Assembly (NCBI GenBank): GCA_945877725.1
Contig: CAMDXR010000176.1
Coordinates: forward strand, 1-6,861
Direction: 5' to 3'
DNA: 6,861 nucleotides
Source of the DNA: Limnohabitans sp. Rim8
GTDB taxonomy: Bacteria; Pseudomonadota; Gammaproteobacteria; Burkholderiales; Burkholderiaceae_C
Below the pieces are notes generated by a model, which ran no database searches, was not told where the DNA came from, and saw only the letters and a program-made list of their open reading frames with translations. The position numbers and the translations under genes are program-made. Shown here one piece after another: positions 6,594 through 6,861 of the stretch. Within the stretch, counting starts at the first letter, position 1. Each line of letters starts with the position of its first letter.

Positions 6594-6623
6594 ATATAAT
6601 GCATGAATGTGAAATATAATGCA
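6594..6623 (-). repeat. Ten-base direct repeat with 20-bp period upstream of dctP
   Basis: On the minus strand TGCATTATAT occurs twice without mismatch (+ strand 6614-6623 and 6594-6603), start to start exactly 20 bp, or about two helical turns. The second copy overlaps the palindrome ATGCAT (6599-6604). The pair coincides with the promoter candidate about 120 bases before dctP, so it could be a tandem operator on one face of the helix. It could also be chance in AT-rich sequence. Confidence 0.55.
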
Positions 6624-6624
6624 A
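6596..6624 (-). promoter_or_regulatory. Candidate sigma-70 promoter for the TRAP operon
   Basis: Read on the minus strand, TTGCAT (+ strand 6619-6624) and CATTAT (+ strand 6596-6601) are separated by 17 bases. Transcription would begin near 6589, leaving a leader of about 117 bases. Both hexamers are imperfect matches. An alternative -10, TATATT (+ strand 6612-6617), has no good -35. The plus strand carries two exact TATAAT boxes here (6595-6600 and 6615-6620), but without -35 partners or a gene ahead of them. Confidence 0.35.
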
Positions 6625-6645
6625 GTTTTTAAATTTCGGTGTGAG

Positions 6646-6671
6646 AAAAAATCTGACAATTCTTGTGAATT
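6646..6671 (-). terminator. Weak terminator candidate after the FAH-family gene
   Basis: An AT-rich stem of five base pairs (AATTC 6658-6662 with GAATT 6667-6671, 4-base loop) is followed on the minus strand by GTCAGA and six T (complement of 6646-6651). The stem is short and weak, so termination may be partial, and read-through into dctP is possible. Confidence 0.3.
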
Positions 6672-6683
6672 TAGTAATTTCAT

Positions 6684-6861
6684 CTACCTAATGATGATTG
6701 TAAGGCTTTCCAAGCCCGCCACATGGCCCACCAGGACATCACCCGCCACCACGGCCGCGACACCCTCAGGGGTGCCTGTATAAATCAAATCACCCTCTTG
6801 CAATGCCCACGCGGCTGACAAATGCTCGATGGTTTCAGCAACATTCCAGATCAATTTGGAC
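6684..6861 (-). CDS. Fumarylacetoacetate hydrolase (FAH)-family protein, C-terminal end (cut by the right window edge)
   Basis: Only the last 58 codons are visible, ending at TAG 6686-6684. The frame reads SKLIWNVAETIEHLSAAWAL, then the signature EGDLIYTGTPEGVAAVVAGD, then VLVGHVAGLESLTIIIR. The GDLIxTGTPEGV core and the following V-x-x-GD-x-L-x-G pattern are diagnostic of the FAH superfamily C-terminus, which includes hydrolases, isomerases and decarboxylases acting on beta-diketo or hydroxymuconate-type acids. The metal-binding residues lie upstream, outside the window. It is on the same strand as the transporter and 211 bp upstream, so it may belong to the same catabolic cluster. The specific reaction cannot be assigned from this fragment. 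Confidence 0.92.
   Translation of the reverse strand, partial: SKLIWNVAETIEHLSAAWALQEGDLIYTGTPEGVAAVVAGDVLVGHVAGLESLTIIIR

Noticed and set aside
6595..6620. Two exact TATAAT boxes on the plus strand
   Set aside because: Neither has a -35 element at a suitable distance, and the plus strand ahead has no gene, only the 3' end of the FAH-family gene in antisense. They follow from the direct repeat read on the other strand.

Overview
The window looks like a chromosomal segment of a betaproteobacterium, most likely Burkholderiales of the Comamonadaceae type (Limnohabitans, Rhodoferax or Polaromonas-like). This rests on the protein sequences as I recognise them, the moderately high GC, and the A/T-flanked GGCC- or GGGCGG-type terminators. 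No database search was possible, so the genus is an inference. I see no tRNA, rRNA, CRISPR array, insertion sequence, phage gene or attachment site.

Layout, left to right. Positions 1-722 (minus strand) hold the N-terminal third of DNA primase DnaG, cut by the window edge. A 112-bp divergent gap separates it from a plus-strand acyl-CoA synthetase (835-2493), which ends at a symmetrical terminator hairpin (about 2553-2582). All remaining genes are on the minus strand. Read in their own direction, from the right edge leftwards, they are: the last 58 codons of a fumarylacetoacetate hydrolase (FAH)-family enzyme (6684-6861); a 211-bp gap with a promoter candidate and a direct repeat; a complete DctP-type TRAP transporter (binding protein 5441-6472, small membrane subunit 4828-5355, large membrane subunit 3509-4831); a zinc-ribbon Nudix hydrolase (2958-3506); and a small secreted Ala/Pro/Lys-rich protein (2630-2875).

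How the genes work together. The transporter is a classical three-gene operon. The large subunit overlaps the small one by ATGA, and the Nudix start lies 2 bases after the large-subunit stop, so the Nudix gene is probably read from the same message. A strong intrinsic terminator and a second hairpin sit between the binding-protein gene and the membrane genes, a layout expected to yield more binding protein than membrane subunits. The FAH-family gene upstream suggests a carboxylate catabolic neighbourhood. The acyl-CoA synthetase is on the other strand behind a terminator, so a link to the transported substrate is only a guess.

Most of the window is ordinary housekeeping and catabolic sequence. 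I did not find a clearly new system. The points most worth checking are the 10-bp direct repeat at exactly one 20-bp period upstream of the transporter, the tandem hairpins inside the operon, the Nudix coupling, the small lysine-tailed secreted protein, and the absence of rpsU or yqeY next to dnaG.
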